Below, piece after piece: positions 1-8,771 of a stretch of DNA of 64,000 nt. A program made the position numbers and the translations under genes. This DNA comes from Acinetobacter sp. ANC 4558 (lineage in GTDB: Bacteria > Pseudomonadota > Gammaproteobacteria > Pseudomonadales > Moraxellaceae), in contig NZ_NEGH01000001.1 of NCBI RefSeq assembly GCF_002135375.1, positions 425,442 to 489,441 on the forward strand. Reading direction: 5' to 3'. Position 1 is the first letter of the stretch, and every line of letters starts with the position of its first letter. A model generated the notes under the pieces. It saw only the letters and a list, made by a program, of their open reading frames with translations. It did not search any database and was not told the DNA's origin.

Positions 1-1
1 T

Positions 2-130
2 GACATTGATTTTGAGCAGAGTGAAATTAAAGTTTTGGCACTTGGTGCAAACCAAGAAAATATTTATTCAAGTAAAGCGAATTCAGCATTTAAAATTTCT
101 GAACCTTTCCAGTTTTTAGGAATTTCTTAA
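2..130 (+). CDS. C-terminal end of an unidentified protein (partial)
   Basis: An open frame runs in from the left edge and stops at TAA 128-130, giving 42 residues that end in PFQFLGIS. The codon use looks ordinary for the region. I do not recognise the family from this stub and no motif is visible. It lies 244 bases upstream of the beta-lactamase on the same strand, and no clear terminator separates them, but the gap is too long to argue for an operon. Confidence 0.55.
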   Translation, partial: DIDFEQSEIKVLALGANQENIYSSKANSAFKISEPFQFLGIS

Positions 131-374
131 ATACTCATATAGTAAGTCTGGGTAAAAGATAATACTGATATGTTTGAAACTAAACATAATGTATATGACA
201 GTATATAAATTAATGTAAAAGTCATATAAATAGTGATGTGGTATCGTTGGGGGGGATGGTGCTACATTCATGTAATATATTTACATAAAACAACATAATA
301 TATGAAATTTAATTGGATAAATTAATACAATAATCCACTAATTTTTCATCACAATTGTTCCATCTGAGTTTACT

Positions 375-1199
375 ATGAGTAAAAAGTTGTTATCTGTATT
401 CGGTATTTCTATTTTAGTTAGTTTAAGTGCTTGTTCAACATCGCAAGTCACTTCAAGCAAGATATCGAATGTTTCCACTCAACATCAACAAGCGATTGCA
501 CGTTATTTTAACGAAGCGCAAACGCAGGGTGTGATTGTGATTAAAAAGGGTGAGCAGATTGATATTTATGGTAATGATTTAACGCGTGCTAATACGCAAT
601 ATGTACCAGCATCAACTTTTAAAATGTTAAACGCTTTAATTGGCTTAGAAAATAATAAAGTAACGGTAGATGATGTTTTTAAATGGAATGGAGAAAAGCG
701 ATCATATCCTATTTGGGAAAAAGATATGAATCTGAGCGAAGCGATGTCTTTATCTGCAGTTCCTGTCTATCAAGAGCTTGCCAAGCGGATAGGATTAGAT
801 TTAATGACAAAAGAAGTAAAAAGAGTAAATTTTGGTAATGCTAACATTGGAACAGAAGTTGATAATTTTTGGTTAGTTGGGCCTTTACAAATTACACCAA
901 TTCAAGAAGTTGAATTTGCTGATCATTTTGCACATAAAAAACTGCCATTTAAGCCAGAAGTGCAGGAAGCTGTAAAAAATATGATTTTAATTAAAGAAGT
1001 TAATGGAAATAAAATTTATGCCAAAAGTGGATGGGGAATGGATGTTACGCCTCAAGTCGGTTGGCTCACAGGATGGGTAGAGCAAGCTGATGGCAAGAAA
1101 GTTGCTTTCTCACTCAATTTAGAAATGAAGTCAAATTTACCAGGTTCTATTCGTAATGAAATTGTTCTCAAATCTCTAGATGATTTAGGAATTATTTAA
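375..1199 (+). CDS. blaOXA: OXA-24/40-like class D beta-lactamase (lipoprotein)
   Basis: Class D serine beta-lactamase of 274 residues, exported and probably lipid-anchored: an N-terminal hydrophobic segment ends in a lipobox L-S-A-C with Cys20. Class D motifs are all visible: S80-T-F-K83 (nucleophile Ser80 and carbamylatable Lys83), S127-A-V129, F153-G-N155, W166 and K217-S-G219, then the WLTGW segment. From memory of OXA-24/40 and OXA-143 the protein matches them along its whole length, including the ends. Tyr111 and Met222 correspond to the Tyr112/Met223 bridge over the OXA-24 active site, which is associated with carbapenem hydrolysis. The Shine-Dalgarno sequence is weak and no insertion-sequence promoter lies upstream, so expression is probably low. 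Likely an intrinsic chromosomal gene; hydrolytic spectrum is inferred. Confidence 0.93.
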   Translation: MSKKLLSVFGISILVSLSACSTSQVTSSKISNVSTQHQQAIARYFNEAQTQGVIVIKKGEQIDIYGNDLTRANTQYVPASTFKMLNALIGLENNKVTVDDVFKWNGEKRSYPIWEKDMNLSEAMSLSAVPVYQELAKRIGLDLMTKEVKRVNFGNANIGTEVDNFWLVGPLQITPIQEVEFADHFAHKKLPFKPEVQEAVKNMILIKEVNGNKIYAKSGWGMDVTPQVGWLTGWVEQADGKKVAFSLNLEMKSNLPGSIRNEIVLKSLDDLGII

Positions 1200-1386
1200 T
1201 TATATCATGTGGTTAAATTAAACGATCAAGTCATGAGTGGGCAATATTATAAATTGAGTACCTTTATTCGTAGAGGTGTTCAATAAGCGTTAATAAGGAG
1301 TTGTGTTAAATGTTGAGATTAAAAGAAAGTTTGATTGTAAATAACGAATAATTCAAATAAATACATTATAAGAAATGTAACATTAT

Positions 1387-1424
1387 AAAAAACCTACAAG
1401 TTTTGTTGAGTAGAAACTTGTAGG
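1387..1424 (-). terminator. Intrinsic terminator reading leftward, with no minus-strand gene before it
   Basis: Perfect 11-bp stem: cctacaagttt (1393-1403) pairs with aaacttgtagg (1414-1424) around a 10-base loop. Six A residues at 1387-1392 become a U tract on the minus strand, whereas the plus-strand side is followed by mixed sequence. No annotated minus-strand gene lies to its right before 2555, so it could end an unrecognised small transcript or be a relic. Confidence 0.6.
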
Positions 1425-1753
1425 CTTATAAAGTTCTATATTTTAGATTATTTATTTTAATACTTATAATTTTAAGCATACAGGATTTAATTAAATATGC
1501 AAATAACATATTGTTTTATATTAAATAATCTAGTGTTTTGGTATGAATTTAAATTGTTGTGAAATCAGGGTATTGTGCTTTCTAGATAAGTTATACTAAT
1601 ATATGTAAGCGCAATTTATTTGAAATTTTCATATAGAACTTTAGAAAAATCAAAAAAATAGATAACAAAATAAAAATGGTAAATTAAAACAGGCTAAATA
1701 GAGTGACTTTTTTATGTTGATGTAGGTTTATCCATTCGATACGGGATACATAT

Positions 1754-1782
1754 TTTAACTTTTCATCATTTTTGATTATGAT
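1754..1782 (+). promoter_or_regulatory. Candidate sigma-70 promoter for the 1804 lipoprotein gene
   Basis: TTTAAC at 1754-1759 and TATGAT at 1777-1782 are separated by 17 bases and lie just upstream of the Shine-Dalgarno sequence at 1791-1796. Moderate match to the consensus; inferred only. Confidence 0.4.
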
Positions 1783-1803
1783 ACATCAATGAGGAGATTA
1801 TGA

Positions 1804-2163
1804 ATGAAAAAGTTAGTTGTATTGGTTGTATTTGCGATGTTAGTTGGATGTGCGGAAAAAAAGCCTTTAACTATGGAAGAGCAATGGCATGGATATTGTA
1901 AGAGTGTGGGAAATGCTGCGCGTACAATAATGTTAGATCGTCAAAATGCTATTGAAAAAGATCAGGCAATTGAACACGCCAATAAAATTGATGACGATAC
2001 AACAAAAACATTTATTTTAGAGATTATTGAGTACGTTTACGCCTTACCTGAACGTGAAATTAAGCAGGATATTGAAGGCGCAAGAGAAAAAGTACGCAGT
2101 GAATTTACCGCTAAGTGTATCGCAACGCCACATGATAAAATGCCAGATTATAAGCCGTTCTAA
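1804..2163 (+). CDS. Small putative lipoprotein of unknown function
   Basis: A 119-residue protein with a short signal peptide and lipobox L-V-G-C (Cys16), so it is probably anchored in the envelope. The mature part is charged and mostly helical by composition, with Cys33 and Cys104 that could form a disulfide in the periplasm. A good Shine-Dalgarno sequence GAGGAG (1791-1796) supports the ATG. I do not recognise a named family. It stands alone, with a candidate promoter immediately upstream, and no terminator is obvious before the next gene 122 bases on. Confidence 0.75.
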   Translation: MKKLVVLVVFAMLVGCAEKKPLTMEEQWHGYCKSVGNAARTIMLDRQNAIEKDQAIEHANKIDDDTTKTFILEIIEYVYALPEREIKQDIEGAREKVRSEFTAKCIATPHDKMPDYKPF

Positions 2164-2285
2164 GGAACGGTTGTTATTGATAATAGCCTAAGCAAATTTC
2201 ATTCACATAAAACTATATAATAAATATAGAAATACTTATCGATATTTGACATATTAAAAGAAACTCTAAAAAAGAGGTTCATAAT

Positions 2286-2555
2286 ATGGAAGTTGTTGCT
2301 TACTTAAATAATTCAGATTTGCTCTTAGAAGATGAACATGGTGTGGCTGTTATTGGCGGGAGTTCATATGTATTAAGTGTGGGAGATAAAGTTTTTATCC
2401 AAAACCCGATTAATACTGATGCCAAGGTCTATTCTGTAAAGATTTCTTTTGCCCATGTTGAACATTGCATGCTACATGATGATGAAATTCAAATTAAATT
2501 TGAAGGCTGTCATGAAAGCCTAAAAAGTTATGTGCAAAAAACTACCGTTCACTAA
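2286..2555 (+). CDS. Conserved-looking small protein of unknown function
   Basis: An 89-residue soluble protein without signal peptide or membrane segment. The sequence has alternating hydrophobic residues typical of a small beta-rich fold, and a Cys/His-containing stretch (HVEHCMLHDDE, then EGCHE) that could bind a metal, though nothing proves it. AGAGG precedes the ATG at a suitable distance. It is followed by a clear intrinsic terminator at 2583-2605, so it ends a transcription unit. I do not recognise the family. Confidence 0.65.
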   Translation: MEVVAYLNNSDLLLEDEHGVAVIGGSSYVLSVGDKVFIQNPINTDAKVYSVKISFAHVEHCMLHDDEIQIKFEGCHESLKSYVQKTTVH

Positions 2556-2582
2556 AATGCATTATTATTTTTAGAAATGATT

Positions 2583-2605
2583 AGGCAACATTATGTTGCC
2601 TTTTT
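2583..2605 (+). terminator. Intrinsic terminator
   Basis: Stem aggcaaca (2583-2590) and tgttgcct (2594-2601) with a three-base loop, followed by a run of T. It lies 28 bases after the stop of the 89-residue protein. Confidence 0.85.
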
Positions 2606-2691
2606 GTTAAGTTCATTCATATTGAGTTGTATAGATAAGTTGTTTTAAATGCTAGGTTTGTTAAATGATTGCTTATTGAACTAAATCAGAG

Positions 2692-2714
2692 CATTATTTC
2701 GTAGCGAAATAATG
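2692..2714. repeat. Perfect inverted repeat upstream of acnB
   Basis: cattatttcg (2692-2701) and cgaaataatg (2705-2714) form a perfect 10-bp inverted repeat with a three-base centre. No T run follows on either strand, so it is not a standard terminator. It sits about 30 bases upstream of the candidate acnB promoter and could be an operator or an mRNA hairpin. Confidence 0.5.
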
Positions 2715-2742
2715 GACATCATAAAGAAACTCTTTACTAGCA

Positions 2743-2771
2743 TTAACTTTTCACTCGATTTTTAGTAAAAT
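2743..2771 (+). promoter_or_regulatory. Candidate acnB promoter
   Basis: TTAACT at 2743-2748, a 17-base spacer and TAAAAT at 2766-2771. It would give a leader of roughly 70 bases before the acnB start codon. The -35 match is only partial. Confidence 0.35.
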
Positions 2772-2848
2772 TTGAGAGTCCATATTATTTGTGTAGCTTT
2801 GAATAGCTGGAATTCACAAATAATTTTTTAAAAAAGAGGAATTACACC

Positions 2849-5488
2849 GTGCTAGAAGCTTACCGCCAACACGTTGAAGAACGTGCCGCACTCGGAGTAC
2901 CACCGAAGCCACTTGATGATGTTCAAACAGCTGCATTGGTTGAATTATTAAAAAATCCACCTGCAGGTGAAGAAGCTTTCTTGGTTGACTTGTTAGAGAA
3001 CCGTGTTCCAGCGGGTGTTGACCAAGCAGCATATGTAAAAGCTGCTTTCTTAACAGCTGTGGCAAAAGGAGAAACAACATCTCCATTGGTTTCTAAAGAA
3101 CGTGCGGTTTATTTATTAGGTACTATGCTTGGTGGTTACAACGTAGCGCCTTTAGTAGAACTACTAGAAAATGCAGAGCTTGCTGAGTTAGCTGCTGAAG
3201 CTTTGAAAAAAACACTTCTTGTATTTGATGCATTCCATGACGTTGCTGATAAAGCAAAAGCAGGTAATGCACATGCACAAGCAGTTTTACAGTCTTGGGC
3301 AAATGCTGAATGGTTTACGTCACGTCGTGATGTTCCGACAGAAATTAAACTCACTGTGTTTAAAGTAACAGGTGAGACAAACACAGATGACTTATCTCCT
3401 GCACAAGATGCATGGAGTCGTCCAGATATTCCATTGCATGCAAATGCAATGCTTAAGAATGAACGTGAAGGAATCAATCCTGAAAAACCAGGTGAAGTTG
3501 GCCCACTTAACCAAATTAAAATACTCATTGCGAAAGGCAATCAAGTTGCATATGTTGGTGATGTTGTGGGTACAGGTTCATCTCGTAAATCTGCAACGAA
3601 CTCGGTTCTTTGGTTCTTTGGTGATGATATTCCACATATCCCAAACAAAAAAGATGGTGGTTACTGCTTAGGTTCTAAAATTGCACCAATCTTCTTCAAT
3701 ACCATGGAAGATGCTGGCGCTTTGCCAATCGAAATTGATGTTGCAAACATGAACATGGGCGATGAAATCGTTCTTAATATTAATCATGCGGAAGCGAAAG
3801 TTACAGCATCTAAAGATGGTGTACAAATTGCTGAAGCTGAACTTAAAACCCCAGTTCTTCTTGATGAAGTTCGTGCGGGTGGTCGTATTAATCTAATCGT
3901 TGGTCGTGGCTTAACAACGAAAGCACGTGAAGAATTAGGTCTTGCACCATCTACATTGTTCCGTGTACCAGTTCAACCTGCTGCAACAGGTAAAGGCTTT
4001 ACACAAGCACAAAAAATGGTGGGTCGTGCATGTGGTCTTCCAGAAGGTCAAGGTGTACTCCCTGGAACTTACTGTGAACCAAAAATGACGACTGTCGGTT
4101 CGCAAGATACGACTGGTCCAATGACACGTGATGAATTGAAAGATTTAGCATGTTTAGGTTTCTCTGCAGACCTCGTCATGCAATCTTTCTGTCATACAGC
4201 TGCATATCCAAAACCAGTTGACGTTCAAATGCAACATACGCTTCCTGATTTTATCATGAACCGTGGTGGTGTATCTTTACGTCCAGGTGACGGTATCATT
4301 CACTCTTGGTTAAACCGTATGCTTCTTCCAGATACTGTAGGTACTGGTGGTGACTCTCATACTCGTTTCCCAATTGGTATTTCTTTCCCTGCTGGTTCAG
4401 GTCTTGTAGCATTCGCAGCTGCGACTGGTGTAATGCCGCTAGATATGCCAGAATCTATTCTTGTTAAATTTAAAGGAAAAATGCAACCAGGCATCACATT
4501 ACGTGATCTTGTACATGCAATTCCTTATGTTGCAATTCAACAAGGTGATTTAACTGTAGAGAAAAAAGGTAAGAAAAACATTTTCTCTGGTCGTATTTTA
4601 GAAATCGACTTAACAGAAATGGAAACTGACTTAACCGTAGAACAAGCATTTGAACTTTCAGATGCATCTGCTGAGCGTTCTGCTGCAGGTTGTTCTATTA
4701 CACTTTCAGAAGAGAAAGTGTCTGAGTACTTACGTTCTAACATTACAATGTTAAAATGGATGATCTCACAAGGTTATGGCGATGCGCGTACAATGGCTCG
4801 TCGTGTTGAGAACATGGAAAAATGGTTGGCAAATCCATCTCTTCTTCAAGCAGATGCAGATGCAGAATATACGAAAGTATATGAAATTGATCTTGCTGAT
4901 ATTAAAGAACCAATTCTTTGCTGTCCGAATGATCCAGATGATGCAAAACTTCTTTCTGATGTTCAAGGTGCGAAAATTGACGAAGTATTCGTTGGTTCTT
5001 GTATGACGAATATTGGTCACTTCCGTGCAGCTGGTAAACTTTTAGATAAAGTACCAGGTGGCTCTTTGTCTACTCGTTTATGGTTAGCGCCACCAACGCG
5101 TATGGACGAGCACCAGTTAATGGAAGAAGGTTACTATAATATTTATGGTAAAGCTGGTGCGCGTACGGAAATGCCAGGTTGTTCATTATGTATGGGTAAC
5201 CAAGCACGTGTTGCGCCAAATACGACATGTGTATCTACATCTACACGTAACTTCCCGAACCGTTTAGGTCAAGGTGCCAATGTATATTTAGCATCTGCTG
5301 AGCTTGCATCTGTTGCTGCTGTATTAGGTAAATTACCTTCTCCAGAAGAATATCAGCAATATGCTGCACAAATTGATAGCATGTCTGCGGATATTTATCA
5401 GTACTTGAATTTCGACCAAATGGGCGAATATACAAATGCTGCGAAAGACATTGATACCAAGAAAATTGCTGCTGCTCAATTGTCTTAA
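2849..5488 (+). CDS. acnB: Aconitate hydratase B (bifunctional aconitase / 2-methylisocitrate dehydratase)
   Basis: Cytoplasmic TCA-cycle enzyme that interconverts citrate and isocitrate through a [4Fe-4S] cluster; AcnB proteins also act on 2-methylisocitrate. The 879 residues match the family length (E. coli about 865). The order is that of AcnB: helical HEAT-like domain first (about 1-160), then the swivelling domain, then the catalytic domains. The cluster ligands are visible as Cys718 (SCMTN) and Cys778/Cys781 (GCSLCMGN), with the same spacing as the E. coli enzyme. The start is GTG at 2849, placed by AAGAGGA at 2834-2840. A strong terminator follows at 5505-5538. Many apparent small frames on both strands inside it are shadows. 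Confidence 0.98.
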   Translation: MLEAYRQHVEERAALGVPPKPLDDVQTAALVELLKNPPAGEEAFLVDLLENRVPAGVDQAAYVKAAFLTAVAKGETTSPLVSKERAVYLLGTMLGGYNVAPLVELLENAELAELAAEALKKTLLVFDAFHDVADKAKAGNAHAQAVLQSWANAEWFTSRRDVPTEIKLTVFKVTGETNTDDLSPAQDAWSRPDIPLHANAMLKNEREGINPEKPGEVGPLNQIKILIAKGNQVAYVGDVVGTGSSRKSATNSVLWFFGDDIPHIPNKKDGGYCLGSKIAPIFFNTMEDAGALPIEIDVANMNMGDEIVLNINHAEAKVTASKDGVQIAEAELKTPVLLDEVRAGGRINLIVGRGLTTKAREELGLAPSTLFRVPVQPAATGKGFTQAQKMVGRACGLPEGQGVLPGTYCEPKMTTVGSQDTTGPMTRDELKDLACLGFSADLVMQSFCHTAAYPKPVDVQMQHTLPDFIMNRGGVSLRPGDGIIHSWLNRMLLPDTVGTGGDSHTRFPIGISFPAGSGLVAFAAATGVMPLDMPESILVKFKGKMQPGITLRDLVHAIPYVAIQQGDLTVEKKGKKNIFSGRILEIDLTEMETDLTVEQAFELSDASAERSAAGCSITLSEEKVSEYLRSNITMLKWMISQGYGDARTMARRVENMEKWLANPSLLQADADAEYTKVYEIDLADIKEPILCCPNDPDDAKLLSDVQGAKIDEVFVGSCMTNIGHFRAAGKLLDKVPGGSLSTRLWLAPPTRMDEHQLMEEGYYNIYGKAGARTEMPGCSLCMGNQARVAPNTTCVSTSTRNFPNRLGQGANVYLASAELASVAAVLGKLPSPEEYQQYAAQIDSMSADIYQYLNFDQMGEYTNAAKDIDTKKIAAAQLS

Positions 5489-5504
5489 TTGATGACGTAG
5501 TTGA

Positions 5505-5538
5505 AAATAAGGGCTGATTTATTCAGCCCTTATTTTTG
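5505..5538 (+). terminator. acnB terminator
   Basis: Thirteen-base stem aaataagggctga (5505-5517) with tcagcccttattt (5523-5535), five-base loop, then further T residues. Confidence 0.92.
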
Positions 5539-6422
5539 TGATTTTAAACTGGTACTAAATTAAGAAAATAGACTTTTATATTCAATCGGAAAGTCGTTAA
5601 AGTAAGATATCTAAATAATCCTAGATTTTTCTGTCTATGTAGTTTCCTCATCATGTGCAGGCGCTCTTTTTTAGATAATATGATCTGGACAGATTAAAAT
5701 GATTTCAAACGACTAATTCCAAGATTAAAAGACTCAATCACTTTCTTATTCGAACCATTATTATCGATAGTAACTCTAATTGGGCAAGAATGTTTACAGA
5801 TTGCATTTTTTAAAAAATCGACGAGTAGCTTACATATTCCAATGTTTCATCAATAAAAAATCTAAGGTTTTCCCTGCCGATCAATGGCACTGCACAAGTA
5901 ATACTATTATCCTTTGATTTTGATCTAGGTTTCAGTAATATGCCAGAATTACTATACAGGCTTTTTATATCTAAGGGCGATCTTATGGGAAGATGAGTGT
6001 AGTTTTGAAAAAGCAAAAATAATGTTTTTAGCGCATATTCAATAGCAGCATGAAGAATTAGAAAATCGAATAAACGTTCAAAAGCAAAAAAATATGCCAA
6101 GCCCTAATGCTCATAAATTCATCATTAAATAAAGAAATGTAAATCTTGTGCTTAACACTTATGATTGGAAATAGGACATTTTAAGTGGTTTATCGCATAG
6201 ACATTACAATTGGCAAATAACTCCATCTAAATTGAACATAGAGGATTAGATACTTTTCTGCTTAAGTTGTTGGCGTGAATACCAAGTATTATACAAATTA
6301 TGGCATGTCGTCAGAGTTAACAGCTTCAAGAATCGTAAGCCATGTAGAGGATTGCCTAATCAATTTAACTTATCGAAGAATTTGCCTGAAGGTGAAGGTA
6401 TAGACTGGAACGTAGTGATATC
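5539..6422. other. Decayed region without an intact gene
   Basis: About 880 bases in which I see no convincing intact gene. The longest frame (minus strand, 5810-6100) has no recognisable motif, no ribosome binding site and odd composition. The only coding-like signal is the possible transposase fragment at 5694-5846. Together with the IS5 and IS3 remnants to the right this looks like an old insertion hot spot. Confidence 0.5.
5694..5846 (-). pseudogene. Possible fragment of an IS6-type DDE transposase
   Basis: The minus-strand frame between stops reads a stretch with FLKNAI, then PIRVTIDNNGSN and ESFN. This resembles the FLxKAI...P..VTIDKSGSN...N segment around the second catalytic Asp of IS6/IS240-type transposases. 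Nothing convincing continues on either side, although the neighbouring frame upstream contains FFIDETLEY, reminiscent of the first Asp motif (DET). No terminal repeats were found. The assignment rests on one short motif and remains tentative. Confidence 0.35.
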
Positions 6423-7160
6423 ATGAGCATTATAAATAATAATCAACCTAATTTTTTAAGAGGGATAGAAATGCTAAGCTCTATGCCAAATGAATTTTTA
6501 TTTTTTAATATATACCCAATGAATTTTAAAAAAAATATTACAGTAATCGTTGGAGAGAATGGCGTAGGAAAATCTACTTTACTTGTAACTATCGCTATTA
6601 AATTTGGTTGTCCTGCTGAAGGGGGGGCTCGTAATTTTAATTTTAAAACGGAAGATACACACTTCCAATCTGTAGAACATATTAGATTAATTAAATCTGG
6701 TAAAAGAATATCTGACTTATTCTTTTATAGATCAGAGGCTTATTATAATTTCCTTACCGAAATGAGAAAATTAGATGCAGAGGAGTTTGGAGGGGCTAAA
6801 ATAAATTCATATTACGGTGGTAAAGACTTACTTCTCCTATCACATGGAGAGTCGATGAAAGCTTTATATGAACATCGACTTAAACCCAATAGTTTGTATA
6901 TTTTTGATGAACCAGAAGCTTCTCTTTCCGTTGATAATTTAATTAATTTAATTCGTAAAATTAATCAATTAAGTCTAAAAGGCACTCAATTTATTATTGC
7001 AACACACTCCCCATTACTAATGGCAATTCCTGATGCTGATCTTATAGAGTTAGACAAAAAATTCCATAGAAGAATAAAATTATAAGATACGCATGCATAT
7101 TATATATATAAGAAAATATTAGACTCCAAGGGTGAATTTCTAAAAAGTTTATTAGATTGA
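6423..7160 (+). pseudogene. COG3910-type AAA/ABC-like ATPase, interrupted by an in-frame stop near its C-terminus
   Basis: Predicted ATPase of the stand-alone ABC/SMC-like COG3910 kind. Visible: Walker A GENGVGKST (about residues 45-53), the signature-like LSHGES, Walker B LYIFDEPEASLS and the switch histidine in IATHSP. The first stop is TAA 7083-7085 (220 residues). Reading on in the same frame gives DTHAYYIYKKIL...FLKSLLD and a TGA at 7158-7160, which matches the usual C-terminal end of this family (EDTEHY...FL). So a nonsense mutation probably removed the last 25 residues. All ATP-binding motifs precede the stop, so partial function is possible. The ribosome binding site is poor and the gene sits among insertion-sequence debris. 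Confidence 0.75.
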
Positions 7161-7197
7161 TTGCTATTTTATTCTTAAATCGTAATTTAAAGAATTA

Positions 7198-7945
7198 GGG
7201 TCTGTTAATATTTGTTATGCAAAAAAATAGCGAAGTCGTAAAATTAAATCGCCAACCCCAATTTCATTATTCACTATGCCTCGTACAATGCTGAATGATC
7301 AATACGGGTCTAAGCTGAAATCTATTCTTTCCAATTTCGGTAGATTATTTATTGAAGCCATTCTTTATCGGATTAGAACTGGATGACCTTGGCGTGATTT
7401 ACCTAACACTTTCGGTAAGCCAAACTCTATTTTTAAGAAGTTTAGTCGATGAAGTAAAGTTAATAAGTTGCTCAAAATATTTAAATTATTGTCTAAATGT
7501 GCAGATCTAGAATAGATCTTTATCGATGCGAGTCATGTTAGAGAACATTAACATGCGGTAGGAATCAAAGCGCAATCTATTTCTAAGAGTATCGGTGAGA
7601 ATAGCTCTAAAATTCATTTAGCTGTGGGTACCAATGAAAATCCTATCGAATTTATCATTGGTGATGGCACCACATCATGATGTGAAAGTTGCTCCTGATT
7701 TAATAGATAATTTAGATTTAAGAGAAACAAAAAATGCATGTGTGGATAAGGGCTATGATGCTGATTACTCAGAGCGAAAATTGGAGGTACCCACACCAAA
7801 GCAAATAGACCAAAGAAATGTAATTCTAAATCCAGTAATTACCATATGGATTGGTATTTATATAAAATTAGACACTGAGTTGAAAATACATTTGCCTGAT
7901 TAAAGCATTTCCGAGGGATTACAACTCGATATGACTTAGGTCAAT
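7198..7945 (+). mobile_element. Degenerate IS5-family insertion sequence (transposase pseudogene)
   Basis: The left end GGGTCTGTTAATATTTG (7198-7214) looks like an IS5-type terminal repeat; no matching right end was found. A transposase frame begins at ATG 7276 and reads YRIRTG(stop)PWRDLP, then (stop)IFIDASHVREH(stop)H, KIHLAV and EFIIGDG. It shifts frame near 7660 to DVKVAPDLI and DKGYDAD, then shifts again to MDWYLYKIRH(stop)VENTFA(stop)LKHFRGITTRYD. These are the IS5 landmarks in the right order. At least six in-frame stops and two frameshifts make it inactive. Three of the stops fit G:C to A:T changes at conserved Trp or Gln codons. Confidence 0.88.
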
Positions 7946-8055
7946 GTGAAATAGATATTCGCAAGAAAACTATTTATACAAAGGATTTAAGTGGCGAGAT
8001 AAGGATTGGTTATACATTAGCTTGGGAATTTAAAACTGGTCATACATATATGTAA
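7946..8055 (+). other. Coding-like frame continuous with the IS5 remnant, origin unknown
   Basis: The frame that carries the last IS5 motif continues without a stop through EIDIRKKTIYTKD and YTLAWEFKTGHTYM to TAA 8053-8055. This does not look like an IS5 C-terminus. It may be part of a gene disrupted by the insertion, or chance. No family recognised. Confidence 0.25.
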
Positions 8056-8204
8056 GAGAGCTTTATTGAAAGGCATTAACATCATATATATCACGAGATT
8101 ATAAAATCTAGAGAAATTACTTAAGATACATTTTTAAATAGAATAAATTTCACACATGTATTTAACTTAGATCTTACATAATGCTTTTATAAAAAAGAGG
8201 AACT

Positions 8205-8420
8205 ATGATACTAGATCGAAAACCTATATATCAAATTGGGGATATTGTTAAATTAAATTCAGGAGGTCCTGAGATGGTGATTTTTAAGGCAACAAGTCCA
8301 GCAAAACGGCCATTTGATTTTACAGGAAATTATCAATGTCAGTGGTTTGCTGGACAAAAGCTTGAGTCGGCAAAATTTGCTGAAGCAAGTTTAACTTTGA
8401 TATCACGTAAAATAGATTAG
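8205..8420 (+). CDS. YodC-like DUF2158 small protein
   Basis: A 71-residue protein of the DUF2158/YodC type. The landmarks are GDIVKLNSGGPEM near the N-terminus and a later CQWFAG, followed by AKFAEASLTLI. The family is a short beta-rich protein of unknown role, widespread in proteobacterial accessory DNA. AAAAAAGAGGAACT precedes the ATG with good spacing. It lies between IS5 debris and a structured non-coding stretch, consistent with an accessory region, but the gene itself looks intact and complete for the family. Confidence 0.82.
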   Translation: MILDRKPIYQIGDIVKLNSGGPEMVIFKATSPAKRPFDFTGNYQCQWFAGQKLESAKFAEASLTLISRKID

Positions 8421-8696
8421 ATAACTAAAATTTGATTCAATTGTAGAAATAAAAGAGGAATGGTCTTGAGTAATTCATCTGTTATTGAGTTTCATCACTC
8501 ATCAAAAAAGTGGTATGCAGCAAAAATCTGAATGATGAATATTAACTAGTTATGATTATTTTTGATAGTTTGGATATCATTTAAATAATATATTATTTTT
8601 CCATGTATTTTTACTGAATTAATTTAAAAAATGTTATATAATAACAATTAGATTCAACGCGCTGAATTGTTTCTTCTATTGTTGTATTTTTCGAGA

Positions 8697-8727
8697 CTCA
8701 TCAAGTTATGCTTGGTGGGTTTTTCTT
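8697..8727 (+). terminator. Intrinsic terminator, plus strand
   Basis: ctcatcaag (8697-8705) pairs with cttggtggg (8711-8719) with two G-U pairs, five-base loop, followed by tttttctt. There is no clear gene immediately upstream; the YodC-like gene ends about 280 bases before. Confidence 0.75.
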
Positions 8728-8733
8728 ATGCAT

Positions 8734-8771
8734 AAAAAAGGTTTGCATTGACCCCAACAATGCAAACCTTT
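8734..8771 (-). terminator. Intrinsic terminator, minus strand
   Basis: Perfect 14-bp stem aaaggtttgcattg (8737-8750) with caatgcaaaccttt (8758-8771) around a seven-base loop. Together with 8734-8736 the A run gives a U tract on the minus strand. No recognised minus-strand gene precedes it. Confidence 0.7.

Larger units (their letters stand above)
1200..1803. other. 604-base gene-free stretch
   Basis: AT-rich spacer between blaOXA and the next gene. No reading frame of interest was seen. It holds one strong inverted repeat (1393-1424, listed separately) that works as a terminator only on the minus strand, and a candidate promoter for the following lipoprotein gene near its right end. Confidence 0.6.

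Noticed and set aside
131..1300. XerC/XerD (pdif-like) sites around blaOXA
   Set aside because: OXA-24 genes on plasmids are often flanked by such sites, so I looked on both sides. No 11-6-11 arrangement resembling the known arms was seen.
2814..5435. Several minus-strand and alternate-frame ORFs within acnB
   Set aside because: They lie fully inside a strongly conserved gene and show no protein-like features; they are shadows of acnB codon use.
5810..6100. Minus-strand frame of 96 residues as a real gene
   Set aside because: No ribosome binding site, no family features, composition unlike neighbouring genes, in a zone of insertion debris.
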